In this document: positions 1 through 6,779 of the stretch, piece after piece | Numbering within the stretch: position 1 is the first letter of the stretch | Layout of the letters: each line of letters begins with the position of its first letter | Source of the DNA: Bryobacteraceae bacterium | Lineage (GTDB): Bacteria > Acidobacteriota > Terriglobia > Bryobacterales > Bryobacteraceae | Reading direction: 5' to 3' | Assembly: GCA_030039005.1 (NCBI GenBank) | Contig: JASHQT010000529.1 | Coordinates: 1-27,168, forward strand | Length of the DNA: 27,168 bases | Notes under the pieces: model-generated | The model's input: the letters and a program-made list of their open reading frames with translations, nothing else | Databases searched by the model: none | Told to the model about the DNA's origin: nothing | Translations under genes and position numbers: made by a program

Positions 1-1293
1 TGCACGCGCTGGGGATTTCAGGCGGCGCCGGGCGGAATTCGATCCGGTGTGACCATCGGCGAGGCGAACGGGGCGCCGGCGGTGTTCTTCGGCGATGCGA
101 GCGCAACCATGTATGCGCTGAACGCGCAGACCGGAGCTTTGATCTGGAACATCCGGCCGGTGGATCATTTCGCGAGCACGATTACAGGGACGGCACGATA
201 TTACAAGGGCGTGGTGTATCAGCCCATCGCGTCGTTCGAAGAAGCGCTAGGCGGCGATCCCAAAGCGCAGTGCTGCACGTTTCGCGGGAGCGTGGTGGCG
301 CTGGATGCGGGGACGGGCAAGAAGCTGTGGCAGACATTCACGATCGCGGATGCGCCGAAGCCGACGGGCAAAAGCCCGGCCGGGACGCAGGAGTTCGGGC
401 CTTCGGGGGCGAGCATATGGTCGAGCCCGACGATCGATGAGAAGCTGGGCGTCCTTTATGTTGCGACGAGCGACAATTATTCCGATCCGCCCACGGCGAC
501 GAGCGATGCGATCCTGGCAATGGATTTGAAGACCGGCGCGCTGCTATGGTCGAAACAACTGACCGCGAATGATGCATTCAACACCGGCTGCTCGATCCCG
601 GTTCCGGGGAACTGTCCTGAATCAAAAGGGCCGGATTTTGATTTTGGACAACCTCCGATTTTGGTGAGTTTGGGCGGCGGCAAGCGGGCGCTGGTGATCG
701 GACAAAAGTCGGGGATGGTGCACGCGGTGGATCCGGATGCGAAGGGCGAGATTCTTTGGCAAACGCGCGCGGGCGCGGGCAGTTCGTTGGGCGGGAGCCA
801 ATGGGGTTCGGCGGCGGACGGGAAGAACGTGTACGTGGCGATTTCGGATCTGGTGATTGGCGGGGTAGCGGATGCGAAGGCGCCGGGAGGCTTTCGGTTG
901 GTGCTGGATCCAAAGAAGGGCGGGGGATTGCACGCGATCGATCTCGCCACCGGCAAGATGGTGTGGAGCGCCAAAGTGCTGCCGTGCGCCGACGGCCGGA
1001 CAGATTGCTCGCCCGCGCAATCGGCCGCGGTGACTGCGATCCCGGGCGTGGTTTTTTCGGGATCGGTGGATGGGCACCTGCGCGCGTATTCGGCTTCGAC
1101 GGGTGAAGTGCTCTGGGATGCCGATACCGCGCGCGAGTTTGAGACGGTGAACGGCAAGCCCGCGCACGGAGGGTCGCTCGATGCGGCCGGACCGGCGGTG
1201 GTGAACGGGATGGTGTTCGTCAATTCGGGCTACGGGCAATGGGGCGGGATGCCGGGCAACGTGCTGCTGGCGTTTTCGGTGGAAGGGAAGTGA
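1..1293 (+). CDS. PQQ-type beta-propeller dehydrogenase, partial (5' end outside window)
   Basis: The reading frame is open from base 1 to the TGA at 1291-1293, so this is the C-terminal ~430 residues of a longer protein. The GTG at 49 is internal and not a convincing start. At least six propeller blades are visible from repeats of the type 'D..TG..LW' (for example DLKTGALLW and DLATGKMVW), the signature of PQQ-binding quinoprotein propellers. A vicinal Cys pair in AQCCTF resembles the Cys-Cys seen near PQQ in quinoprotein alcohol dehydrogenases. The opening stretch CTRWGFQA followed by GGIRSG looks like polyvinyl-alcohol-dehydrogenase-type proteins, which carry a cytochrome c domain further upstream; that part would lie outside the window. 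The likely role is periplasmic oxidation of an alcohol, with electrons passed to a cytochrome. The family is fairly sure, the substrate unknown. A BamB-like structural propeller is less likely because of the Cys pair. Confidence 0.8.
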   Translation, partial: CTRWGFQAAPGGIRSGVTIGEANGAPAVFFGDASATMYALNAQTGALIWNIRPVDHFASTITGTARYYKGVVYQPIASFEEALGGDPKAQCCTFRGSVVALDAGTGKKLWQTFTIADAPKPTGKSPAGTQEFGPSGASIWSSPTIDEKLGVLYVATSDNYSDPPTATSDAILAMDLKTGALLWSKQLTANDAFNTGCSIPVPGNCPESKGPDFDFGQPPILVSLGGGKRALVIGQKSGMVHAVDPDAKGEILWQTRAGAGSSLGGSQWGSAADGKNVYVAISDLVIGGVADAKAPGGFRLVLDPKKGGGLHAIDLATGKMVWSAKVLPCADGRTDCSPAQSAAVTAIPGVVFSGSVDGHLRAYSASTGEVLWDADTAREFETVNGKPAHGGSLDAAGPAVVNGMVFVNSGYGQWGGMPGNVLLAFSVEGK

Positions 1294-1333
1294 CGCCGGC
1301 TTCGTGTCCTGGTCGCGTCAAGAGTCTGCTTCG

Positions 1334-1545
1334 CTAGAGATCGTCCGGTTGCAAGCCGGTTTTCTTGGCGATTTGCGCGAGTAGCGCAGGGCCGATTTCT
1401 TCGTTGTCGTGAAAAGCAAACGTATAGTTCGCCGAGCCCGATCTCTTGAGGCGACGATAGAACCCTTCTGCCAAGCGATCTCCCATCCGATTCGTAACAG
1501 GGCAGACAGGAGTTGTTTCGCCTTGACGGATTTCCAGCGGCTCAT
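1334..1545 (-). pseudogene. hicA: HicA-type mRNA interferase, frameshifted
   Basis: HicA toxins are about 60-80-residue double-stranded-RNA-binding-fold proteins that cleave mRNA and use one catalytic histidine in a G-S-H motif. From the ATG at 1545 the first frame reads MSRWKSVKAKQLLSALLRIG and on to WQKGS, a good HicA N-terminus, then turns into unrelated Arg/Ser-rich sequence. The HicA C-terminus (RRLKRSGS, FAFHDNEEIGPALLAQIAKK, ending at the TAG at 1334-1336) lies in another frame. Restoring one C between bases 1459 and 1458 turns TCT-ATC into TCT-CAT, which recreates G-S-H and joins the halves into a normal 70-residue HicA. The start overlaps the hicB stop by ATGA, so translation would be coupled. 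Either the toxin is inactivated or the assembly has a one-base error here. Unrepaired, the first frame runs on to 1318 and lacks the catalytic His. Confidence 0.85.
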
Positions 1546-1766
1546 GCCACTGAAAAAACTTTGGTGAACGGCTCGGGAATCTCCTCGCCGTGTTCGATGC
1601 AATCGGCGACCACGCGCAACGCGAGTGCTCTAACGGCAGCGATGGCTGTTTCACGGGTAGCGCCGTACGCCATCACGCCCGGCATGGATTCGATGTCAGC
1701 CCACCAGCGGCCGTCTTCTTCCTGGCCGACCGTAATAGGAATGGATTCGACCGTGATTGTCTCCAT
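1542..1766 (-). CDS. hicB: HicB family antitoxin
   Basis: This 74-residue protein fits the short HicB antitoxins, which have a partial RNase H-like fold and block the HicA toxin. Visible family features are the N-terminal beta strand ending ITVGQEEDGRWWADIESMPG, then the helix-forming GATRETAIAAVRALALRVVADCIEHGE, and the closing EIPEP. No separate C-terminal DNA-binding domain is present; at 74 aa it is the minimal type. The ATG at 1766 is preceded by AGGAG only three bases away, and a consensus TATAAT lies at 1780-1785. The gene order is antitoxin then toxin, with an ATGA overlap into hicA. Because the toxin frame is broken, this antitoxin may be a remnant or may protect against a HicA encoded elsewhere. 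Confidence 0.85.
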   Translation of the reverse strand: METITVESIPITVGQEEDGRWWADIESMPGVMAYGATRETAIAAVRALALRVVADCIEHGEEIPEPFTKVFSVA

Positions 1767-1779
1767 GGGCTCCTATTTC

Positions 1780-1785
1780 ATTATA
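1780..1785 (-). promoter_or_regulatory. Candidate -10 box of hicBA
   Basis: The minus strand reads TATAAT here, a perfect sigma-70 -10 hexamer, 14 bases upstream of the hicB ATG and just before its AGGAG ribosome site. I see no good -35 box at 16-18 bp, so the promoter may be weak or need an activator. The short leader fits an autoregulated toxin-antitoxin operon, but no clear operator palindrome is visible beside it. Confidence 0.4.
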
Positions 1786-1823
1786 GGTCCGTGGTGCATT
1801 TTCGAATTCGCCGGTGGAATTGG

Positions 1824-1961
1824 TCATGGCAGGTGTCCACGAATTAGGGCGTAAGCTCCGATTAACGCCAGCCCCAAGAGCATAGGCCGATAGATAAGCA
1901 GATCAAGAATATCGAAGATTTGAACAATGGTGTCAGAAATATCCTTCAGCGAGGTCTGCAT
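1824..1961 (-). CDS. Small single-pass membrane protein (45 aa), hypothetical
   Basis: A short frame runs from the ATG at 1961 to the TGA at 1824-1826. The product starts MQTSLKDISDTIVQIFDILD and continues with LLIYRPMLLGLALIGAYALI, a hydrophobic stretch of about 20 residues, then RGHLP. It begins five bases after the stop of the 175-residue gene upstream, on the same strand, with GGGAAG about eight bases before the ATG, so the two probably form one unit with coupled translation. The amphipathic N-terminus plus one membrane helix suggests a small membrane anchor or partner for the upstream protein. No family is recognised. It is short, so chance cannot be excluded, but its position and ribosome site support it. 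Confidence 0.45.
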   Translation of the reverse strand: MQTSLKDISDTIVQIFDILDLLIYRPMLLGLALIGAYALIRGHLP

Positions 1962-1966
1962 GGAGT

Positions 1967-2494
1967 TCACTTCCCGTTCGCCACGGCGGCGTTTTCGGCG
2001 ATACGTGAAATCGCCTCGATCAGCTCATTCGCCTGGACTGTCTTTTTCCTGATCTTTTGGGTCATATCCAGGGCCTGCTTAAGCAGCGCTTCCAGCAGGT
2101 CCGGGAGTTTCGATATCGCCTCAATCCTCATCCAACGGGGTGCGTCGTTGAATGCCCACATCTCAACCTCGATCTGGTCATCATCATGGGCATCCTCCTG
2201 GCCCTCTCTTGTCCTTATCGCGATTGCCCATCGATCGCTCAACCTCGTATAGCCGATGCTCCGATCCCAAAAGAGAGGGGAACTACCGCCCGAACTTATC
2301 TCGACCCAGGCGGAGAGGCCAAGATTCAACTTCTTCAGGACCGATTCGCAAGCCACGATCGGCCTGGCGAGATCGTCGGAAGCCGCGTTAAGGTCCGTGG
2401 CAGCTTGCGAGAGCTGTTTGAACGTCAGTTGAACCTTATCGGTAAGCGAAACTGCGGGTGCGGATACTGGAGGAGATAATTTAGCTCCTTCCAT
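1967..2494 (-). CDS. Hypothetical protein, 175 aa, helix-rich ends
   Basis: I do not recognise a family. The ATG at 2494 has a strong AAGGAG ribosome site five bases upstream, so the start is well supported. No signal peptide or membrane segment is seen. Residues ~18-57 (KVQLTFKQLSQAATDLNAAS and on) and ~125-175 (LLEALLKQALDMTQKIRKKT and on) look like amphipathic or coiled-coil helices. Between them lies a beta-rich, acidic core (AWVEISSGGSSPLFWDRSIG, then DDDQIEVEMWAFNDAPRW). The core could be a small binding domain held by the helices. The 45-residue membrane ORF follows five bases downstream and may anchor it. Codon usage is less GC-biased than in neighbouring genes, as is also true of the hicBA stretch, so 1.3-2.6 kb may be an acquired accessory segment. 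Confidence 0.65.
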   Translation of the reverse strand: MEGAKLSPPVSAPAVSLTDKVQLTFKQLSQAATDLNAASDDLARPIVACESVLKKLNLGLSAWVEISSGGSSPLFWDRSIGYTRLSDRWAIAIRTREGQEDAHDDDQIEVEMWAFNDAPRWMRIEAISKLPDLLEALLKQALDMTQKIRKKTVQANELIEAISRIAENAAVANGK

Positions 2495-2674
2495 GCGTAC
2501 TCCTTAATCGACAATTAAAGATTCATCGCAACGGCGATGACATCAATTCCGACTGCTTAGCCGGCTTGGGTGCAAGCACCAATCGATGCGTAACCGTTGT
2601 CTCAAACTCGCAGGACCGCAATCAAGCCTCATGTATGGTTCCCGAAGACTCGGTTAGCTTGTCTCTGTTGTACG
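2495..2674. other. Intergenic region with one hairpin
   Basis: No gene is visible in these 180 bases between two minus-strand genes. It contains a perfect 7-bp inverted repeat, TCATCGC at 2523-2529 and GCGATGA at 2534-2540, listed separately as a possible terminator. A smaller GGTGC/GCACC repeat lies near 2568-2580. The region is visibly more AT-rich than the coding DNA around it. Confidence 0.5.
2523..2540 (-). terminator. Possible terminator hairpin after the haem/propeller gene
   Basis: The arms TCATCGC and GCGATGA pair perfectly over seven bases around a four-base loop. On the minus strand the hairpin is followed by ATCTTTAATTG, a weak T-rich tail. It lies 135 bases past the stop of the minus-strand gene ending at 2675 and about 29 bases before the start of the next minus-strand gene. 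It could therefore separate the two transcripts, or act as an operator for the downstream gene. Confidence 0.35.
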
Positions 2675-4870
2675 CTAATCCGCGAGCGGGTTCGGGCGGA
2701 ACTGGAAATGCACCACCTTCGGATACGTGCCCTTGCCGGTTTCGCTGTGGAACGGCGTGCGAGTGCCCCAGGTGGTCCAGACGCCGCGGCCTTTCCAGCC
2801 GGCGCTAGGATCGTCAATGCGGCCGTCCATGCCTTTGGCGAAGAAGCCGAGCGGGTAGGGCACGCGCATGACCACCCATTTGCCGTTCACCAGCGCGATG
2901 AGCGAATCCGAGCCGTTGCCGGTGACGATGGGCGTATTCTTGCCGAGGCCGAGCGTGTCCCACTGGTCCACCCAGTCGTAATAGTGCGAATCGGCGCTGC
3001 CCGAATCGGTGACGTTTTGGAAGTTGGGACCGGGAGTTTGATACAGCGTCCAGCCTTCGGGGCAGTGCTGGCCGGTAGCGGTGGGACCATTGAGCGGGCC
3101 TTTGCACTTGCGCCGGTCGAAGCTGGCGAGGTGACCGCTGCCGAGGGCGACCCAGGCGACGTTGTTGCGATCGATATCCATGCCGCGCGGCGAATAGCCC
3201 CATACCTTCGCTTTGGGATTGTTCCATGGCACTTCGTAATATTCAGCGAGCGTGGTTTCGGGCGGGTTCGGACCGGGCGTGAGGCGAACGATGCCGCCCG
3301 GGAAGCCGAGCACGCTTCCCCAGATCGAGCCGTCGGAGCCGATGGCCAAGCCGTAGAACGCAGCGTTTAGACGCGTATCCTTGGTGGGATCGGCGGGCGC
3401 GGTGTTGACGCGCGAGGTGCCCAGGCTTTCGCCGCTAGGCGCGGTGAGGACGCGCTGCTCGCCTTCGGAATAAGCGTCGCGCTTGCCGTTGCCGTTGGTG
3501 TCGAGAACCAACGCAGTCCAGCCTTGCGCTTTCGCGGCGTCGTGGGTTTCGTCCCAGATTTTCGTGTTCAGCCAGCCCACCACGCCGCCGCCCCCGCCGC
3601 TGGAGGTCCACAACGTGTTGTCGGCGTCCTCGGCGAACAGCAGATGATGCGTGCTGTAGCAGGTGTCGATGAGCTCGGTTTTCTTGGTTTTCGGATCGTA
3701 GACCGCCAACTGGCGGCCCGAGCGATCGAGCGGCGTGAGCTTCGCCGAGGGCTGGCTGGAGCCGGCTTTGCAGAAATCGGGATCGTTGTTGGCGCGGATG
3801 CGCGAGGTGTACCAGAGCCGGCCCTGGCGGTCGAACATCGGATTGTGCACCGTGGTGTGGCTGTCCCAGATCGCTTCGTCGCCCCAGAACGCAGAGGGCT
3901 GGTTCGGCTTGGGTTGGCCGGGAGTGTCGGCGTCGCGATAGGGCGTCTTCACGCGCGCGATGGTATTGTGCACGGGGTCGAGCACCGGAAGATAGTCGCG
4001 GCTTTCTTCGGGCGATCCGTAGATGAGACCGCGGGCGTTCACGGTGGGATCGCGCTTGTCGGTGGAGATTTCGTCGTGCAGGTAGGCGGTGGGATCGGCC
4101 CAGTCCCATTGCGTGATGACGATGTTGCGCTCCATGCCCTGCGGCCGCGGCGGCGTACCGGCGGGAAGCTCGCCATGGGCGATGCGCGTGGTCCAATCGC
4201 CGAACTCGGCGGTGGCGCGCTCGACGCCTAGCTGACTCAATCCGCCGACCATCGCATTGCCGGCTTGTCCGGACTGGACGCGGCGTATCCAGGATTTCGC
4301 GGGCGAGTCGAGATTTGCGAACAACTCGGGGATCGTGCGGGTGTATTGGTTACCGAGCTGATGGCAGGATTCGCAGCTATCGGTTTTGATGAGGTGAATC
4401 CACTGGCCCTGGGTTTGGATGTTGGGCGAGATGCCGTTGCCGGTTGGGCCGGTGCCGGGGAAATCGCTCTTGGCGGGCACCTTAAGCATCGCGTACCAGT
4501 AATTGCCGGGATAGAGTTGCGCGGCGGTCTTGCGGTCGGGCGCGACCGTGGGCTTGAGGTCAACTAGTTTACCCGGCTCGGTCTCGATTTTGGGCGAATC
4601 GACCAGTCCATAACCGCGCGCCCACACCATGTATTTGGCTGTGGGCAAGTCGGGGATGAGGTAGCGGCCGCGGTCGTCGGTGACAACCTCTTTTATAAAG
4701 CGGGTACCGAGATCGGTGGTTTCGGCGATGACCCAGACGCCGGGCTCGCCGCCTTTGGGGCTAATGACAGTACCGCCGATGTCATCGGGCTTGATTTTGA
4801 CTGTCGAATTCGATTGCGCGCTTGCCAAGGCCGCACCCACGGCCAAATACAAAACGATGAATCTCCGCAT
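2675..4870 (-). CDS. Secreted carboxypeptidase-regulatory-like / c-type haem / Vgb-like beta-propeller protein
   Basis: This 731-residue protein begins with a signal peptide (MRRFIVLYLAVGAALASAQS). Residues ~30-100 form a carboxypeptidase-regulatory-like beta sandwich (GGTVISPKGGEPGVWVIAET, then DDRGRYLIPDLPTAKYMVWA). A single c-type haem site CESCH sits at 166-170 (TDSCESCHQLGNQYTR). From ~260 to the end are propeller blades typical of virginiamycin-B-lyase-like proteins (DRQGRLWYTSRI, DNTLWTSSG, DGSIWGSVLGFPGGIVRLTP, NNVAWVALGSGHLASFDR). The haem motif implies export and periplasmic cytochrome c maturation. A redox enzyme or electron-transfer role is likely; the substrate is unknown. The AAGGAGG ribosome site seven bases before the ATG fixes the start. 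The gene is divergent from the unknown gene at 4913 and not far from the PQQ-type protein at the left edge. Similar multidomain proteins are common in acidobacteria. Confidence 0.75.
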   Translation of the reverse strand: MRRFIVLYLAVGAALASAQSNSTVKIKPDDIGGTVISPKGGEPGVWVIAETTDLGTRFIKEVVTDDRGRYLIPDLPTAKYMVWARGYGLVDSPKIETEPGKLVDLKPTVAPDRKTAAQLYPGNYWYAMLKVPAKSDFPGTGPTGNGISPNIQTQGQWIHLIKTDSCESCHQLGNQYTRTIPELFANLDSPAKSWIRRVQSGQAGNAMVGGLSQLGVERATAEFGDWTTRIAHGELPAGTPPRPQGMERNIVITQWDWADPTAYLHDEISTDKRDPTVNARGLIYGSPEESRDYLPVLDPVHNTIARVKTPYRDADTPGQPKPNQPSAFWGDEAIWDSHTTVHNPMFDRQGRLWYTSRIRANNDPDFCKAGSSQPSAKLTPLDRSGRQLAVYDPKTKKTELIDTCYSTHHLLFAEDADNTLWTSSGGGGGVVGWLNTKIWDETHDAAKAQGWTALVLDTNGNGKRDAYSEGEQRVLTAPSGESLGTSRVNTAPADPTKDTRLNAAFYGLAIGSDGSIWGSVLGFPGGIVRLTPGPNPPETTLAEYYEVPWNNPKAKVWGYSPRGMDIDRNNVAWVALGSGHLASFDRRKCKGPLNGPTATGQHCPEGWTLYQTPGPNFQNVTDSGSADSHYYDWVDQWDTLGLGKNTPIVTGNGSDSLIALVNGKWVVMRVPYPLGFFAKGMDGRIDDPSAGWKGRGVWTTWGTRTPFHSETGKGTYPKVVHFQFRPNPLAD

Positions 4871-4912
4871 GCTCGCGCCTCCTTGCTGGAGGGAAGTATA
4901 TATCGATATGCG

Positions 4913-5746
4913 GTGGAATGGGCGCGGTACGATGGGCGCGTGGGTGCGAGTTTTCCGATTGAAGTGGCGCTGGCGGACCCCGAGTACGTGCGGATTTTGA
5001 CGCGCGATGCGGAAGGCTTCGACGAGATCGTGCGCGAATTGCTGCCGGCTAGGACCGCGGAAGCGGCGCTCACGCTGAAGCCGTACCTGTTCCTAGAGAC
5101 CAATCCGTCGGCGGAGACAGTGGTGGCGTACTGCGTGAGTTATGACATCGCCGGTGCGATTCGTGGCGCGGGAAAAATATTTTGCCACAACGAGAATCCC
5201 ACGGCGGTTCTGAGCCAAACGACGGCGCGAAGTATGCTCAACGACCCGCTGCGTCCCGGCGATCGGCGGGTGAAGGCTTTATGCGCGGTCTTCTCTCGCT
5301 CGGATGACGACGACCCATACTGGGTGCCGGATCGCCGGAAAAGTCTGGAGGAGAAGTACCCTCCGGCGGCGGTGAAGCAAATGCGCATTTCGCTCGATGC
5401 TGTCATTTTGTCGGACGGTAGCCTCTATGGCCCCAATGAGAGCAGCTTTGCGGAGCACTTCTGCGGATACGTCGCCAAGGAGCGGGAAATCGCACGACGG
5501 ATTGTAGACAGTGTCGATGCGGGGAATTCGCTCGAAAGCACAATACAGGCGCTGCGCGGCGAATCGGCCAAATATGTTACGAACCCCCGGGCCCTGATCG
5601 TTAACTCGCGTTTCTGGACGGTTCAATCCCTCGGTGAACTTCACGGGCTGTGGCGCCGGAGAGGTGATGAGCGATTCTTGCGGCTGGCGCGGGAGATGGC
5701 AGGCCGCGAGCCTTTTTCGGTGCGGCGCCGGAACTTGGGGCGATAA
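4913..5746 (+). CDS. Hypothetical protein, ~277 aa, start uncertain
   Basis: I do not recognise this protein. The frame is convincing from about base 4880 to the TAA at 5744-5746. It contains well-mixed soluble sequence such as FPIEVALADPEYVRILTRDA, a cysteine- and histidine-bearing patch (IFCHNENPTAVLSQ), an acidic run (SRSDDDDPYWVPDRRKSLEE) and a basic C-terminus (MAGREPFSVRRRNLGR). No signal peptide or membrane helix is visible. The start is not settled: TTG 4883, GTG 4913 and GTG 4940 are in frame, and none has a well-placed ribosome site (the GGAGGG at 4888 is too far from 4913). Longer versions would run into the divergent gene starting at 4870, so I take a start after it. A cytoplasmic protein of unknown role. 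Confidence 0.6.
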   Translation: MEWARYDGRVGASFPIEVALADPEYVRILTRDAEGFDEIVRELLPARTAEAALTLKPYLFLETNPSAETVVAYCVSYDIAGAIRGAGKIFCHNENPTAVLSQTTARSMLNDPLRPGDRRVKALCAVFSRSDDDDPYWVPDRRKSLEEKYPPAAVKQMRISLDAVILSDGSLYGPNESSFAEHFCGYVAKEREIARRIVDSVDAGNSLESTIQALRGESAKYVTNPRALIVNSRFWTVQSLGELHGLWRRRGDERFLRLAREMAGREPFSVRRRNLGR

Positions 5747-5754
5747 AAGCGGGT

Positions 5755-5760
5755 TATAAT
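5755..5760 (+). promoter_or_regulatory. Candidate -10 box upstream of the secreted protein gene
   Basis: A perfect TATAAT lies nine bases after the previous gene's stop and 34 bases before the ATG at 5795. The only -35-like sequence, TTGGGG at 5735-5740, is 14 bp away, shorter than ideal. It suggests the gene at 5795 starts its own transcript rather than only reading through from 4913. Confidence 0.45.
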
Positions 5761-5794
5761 TCAAAGCATCGGTGCCCGGGAAAGGAGATTCCCG

Positions 5795-6769
5795 ATGGTC
5801 TCGCGCACTTTGGCCTTGACCGCCTGGCTGGCGGCATCCGCTGGCGTCCTTCTGCCGCAGGCGCCACAGGTTCCTCAACCACCCCCGGCGCCGCAACCAA
5901 CCCAAGCGCCGGTCCCGGCGTCGAAATACAATCCAGCGCTTTTTCAGAATCCCATCCCGCGCGATCAACTCCAATTCTTGAATCAATTCGACGGCGCGCC
6001 ATCCAACGACTTGATTAACAACAAACAATTCCGGAAATTATTGCGCAGCGTGCTGCCGGACTGCACGTTTCATTACGGCTGGGACATGCCGCTTTCCGAC
6101 GCCGTCGACAAAGTGATCAAAGGATCGCCGCTCCCAGTGCGAATCCGCGACGGCAGATACGTCATCGTGGCGGGGCGGATGGGGCCGTATTTGGGCGGGC
6201 GGGGATTCGTCTGGCTCGACATGCAGGATGGCATCGCGCTGGGCGGGTTTTATTTCCGTCCGACCAATGGCGAGCCGACGCCCGCGCTGAACATTTTTTC
6301 GAAACAAGTGAAGGAAGACACGCTCGCCATGAGCCAGCTTCCAGAGGCGTTCGCCGAGGACTTGTGGCAGTGGTCGGCGCAATCGCGAGTGCCGTTGGTG
6401 GTGACGCGATATTTCCTGACGGGCAACAAGCGGAAAATCCTGTTGGAGCACGACGAGGATTACTGCATGCCTCCGGCTGGGGCGATTCCGCCGGGCGCGC
6501 TTCCCCCTCCACCGAACGTCTGCCAGCAGATGAACGCCGATGCCGCGGACATGGACCTGATTGCCGCTTACTATTTGGAACAGACCAATCACGCCACCAA
6601 CGCCACGGCCTGGATGATCTCTCCGGATGCCACCGCGTGGATTCAGGTTCGCAACAACACCTGCGCCGCCGGGCCGAATCCGCTGGGCTGCCGGATCGTG
6701 ATGACGCGCGAGCGCGTGCATTTGATTCTGCTGCGGCGTATCGCGCTGCGTCCGCCGGTGCGCCGGTAG
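5795..6769 (+). CDS. Secreted hypothetical protein with Pro-rich linker
   Basis: This 324-residue protein of unknown family has a signal-peptide-like start (MVSRTLALTAWLAASAGVLL). A Pro/Gln/Ala-rich linker follows (PQAPQVPQPPPAPQPTQAPV), then a globular domain from about residue 45. That domain has a beta-rich part (RDGRYVIVAGRMGPYLGGRG, GFVWLDMQDGIALGGFYF) and six cysteines, including DCTFHYGWDM, DEDYCMPP and NNTCAAGPNPLGC, which fits a disulfide-bonded periplasmic protein. The start is firm: AAAGGAGA lies seven bases before the ATG and TATAAT is at 5755-5760. The permease gene at 6780 begins ten bases after this stop, so the two are probably co-transcribed. The protein could be a periplasmic partner or client of that permease; this is inference from position only. 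Confidence 0.7.
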   Translation: MVSRTLALTAWLAASAGVLLPQAPQVPQPPPAPQPTQAPVPASKYNPALFQNPIPRDQLQFLNQFDGAPSNDLINNKQFRKLLRSVLPDCTFHYGWDMPLSDAVDKVIKGSPLPVRIRDGRYVIVAGRMGPYLGGRGFVWLDMQDGIALGGFYFRPTNGEPTPALNIFSKQVKEDTLAMSQLPEAFAEDLWQWSAQSRVPLVVTRYFLTGNKRKILLEHDEDYCMPPAGAIPPGALPPPPNVCQQMNADAADMDLIAAYYLEQTNHATNATAWMISPDATAWIQVRNNTCAAGPNPLGCRIVMTRERVHLILLRRIALRPPVRR

Positions 6770-6779
6770 CATTCGGCGC

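Noticed and set aside
477..1223. Long minus-strand open frame opposite the PQQ-type gene
   Set aside because: It is antisense to a clear beta-propeller gene, is Pro/Ser/Arg-rich without any motif, and open antisense frames are expected in GC-rich coding DNA.
1318..1602. Reading hicA as an intact 94-aa gene in its first frame
   Set aside because: After KGS the sequence loses all HicA features, and those features continue in the other frame to a stop at the expected length.
2597..4231. Plus-strand open frames opposite the haem/propeller gene
   Set aside because: The opposite strand has a signal peptide, haem motif and propeller repeats; the plus frames show only Ala/Arg/Gly-rich composition.
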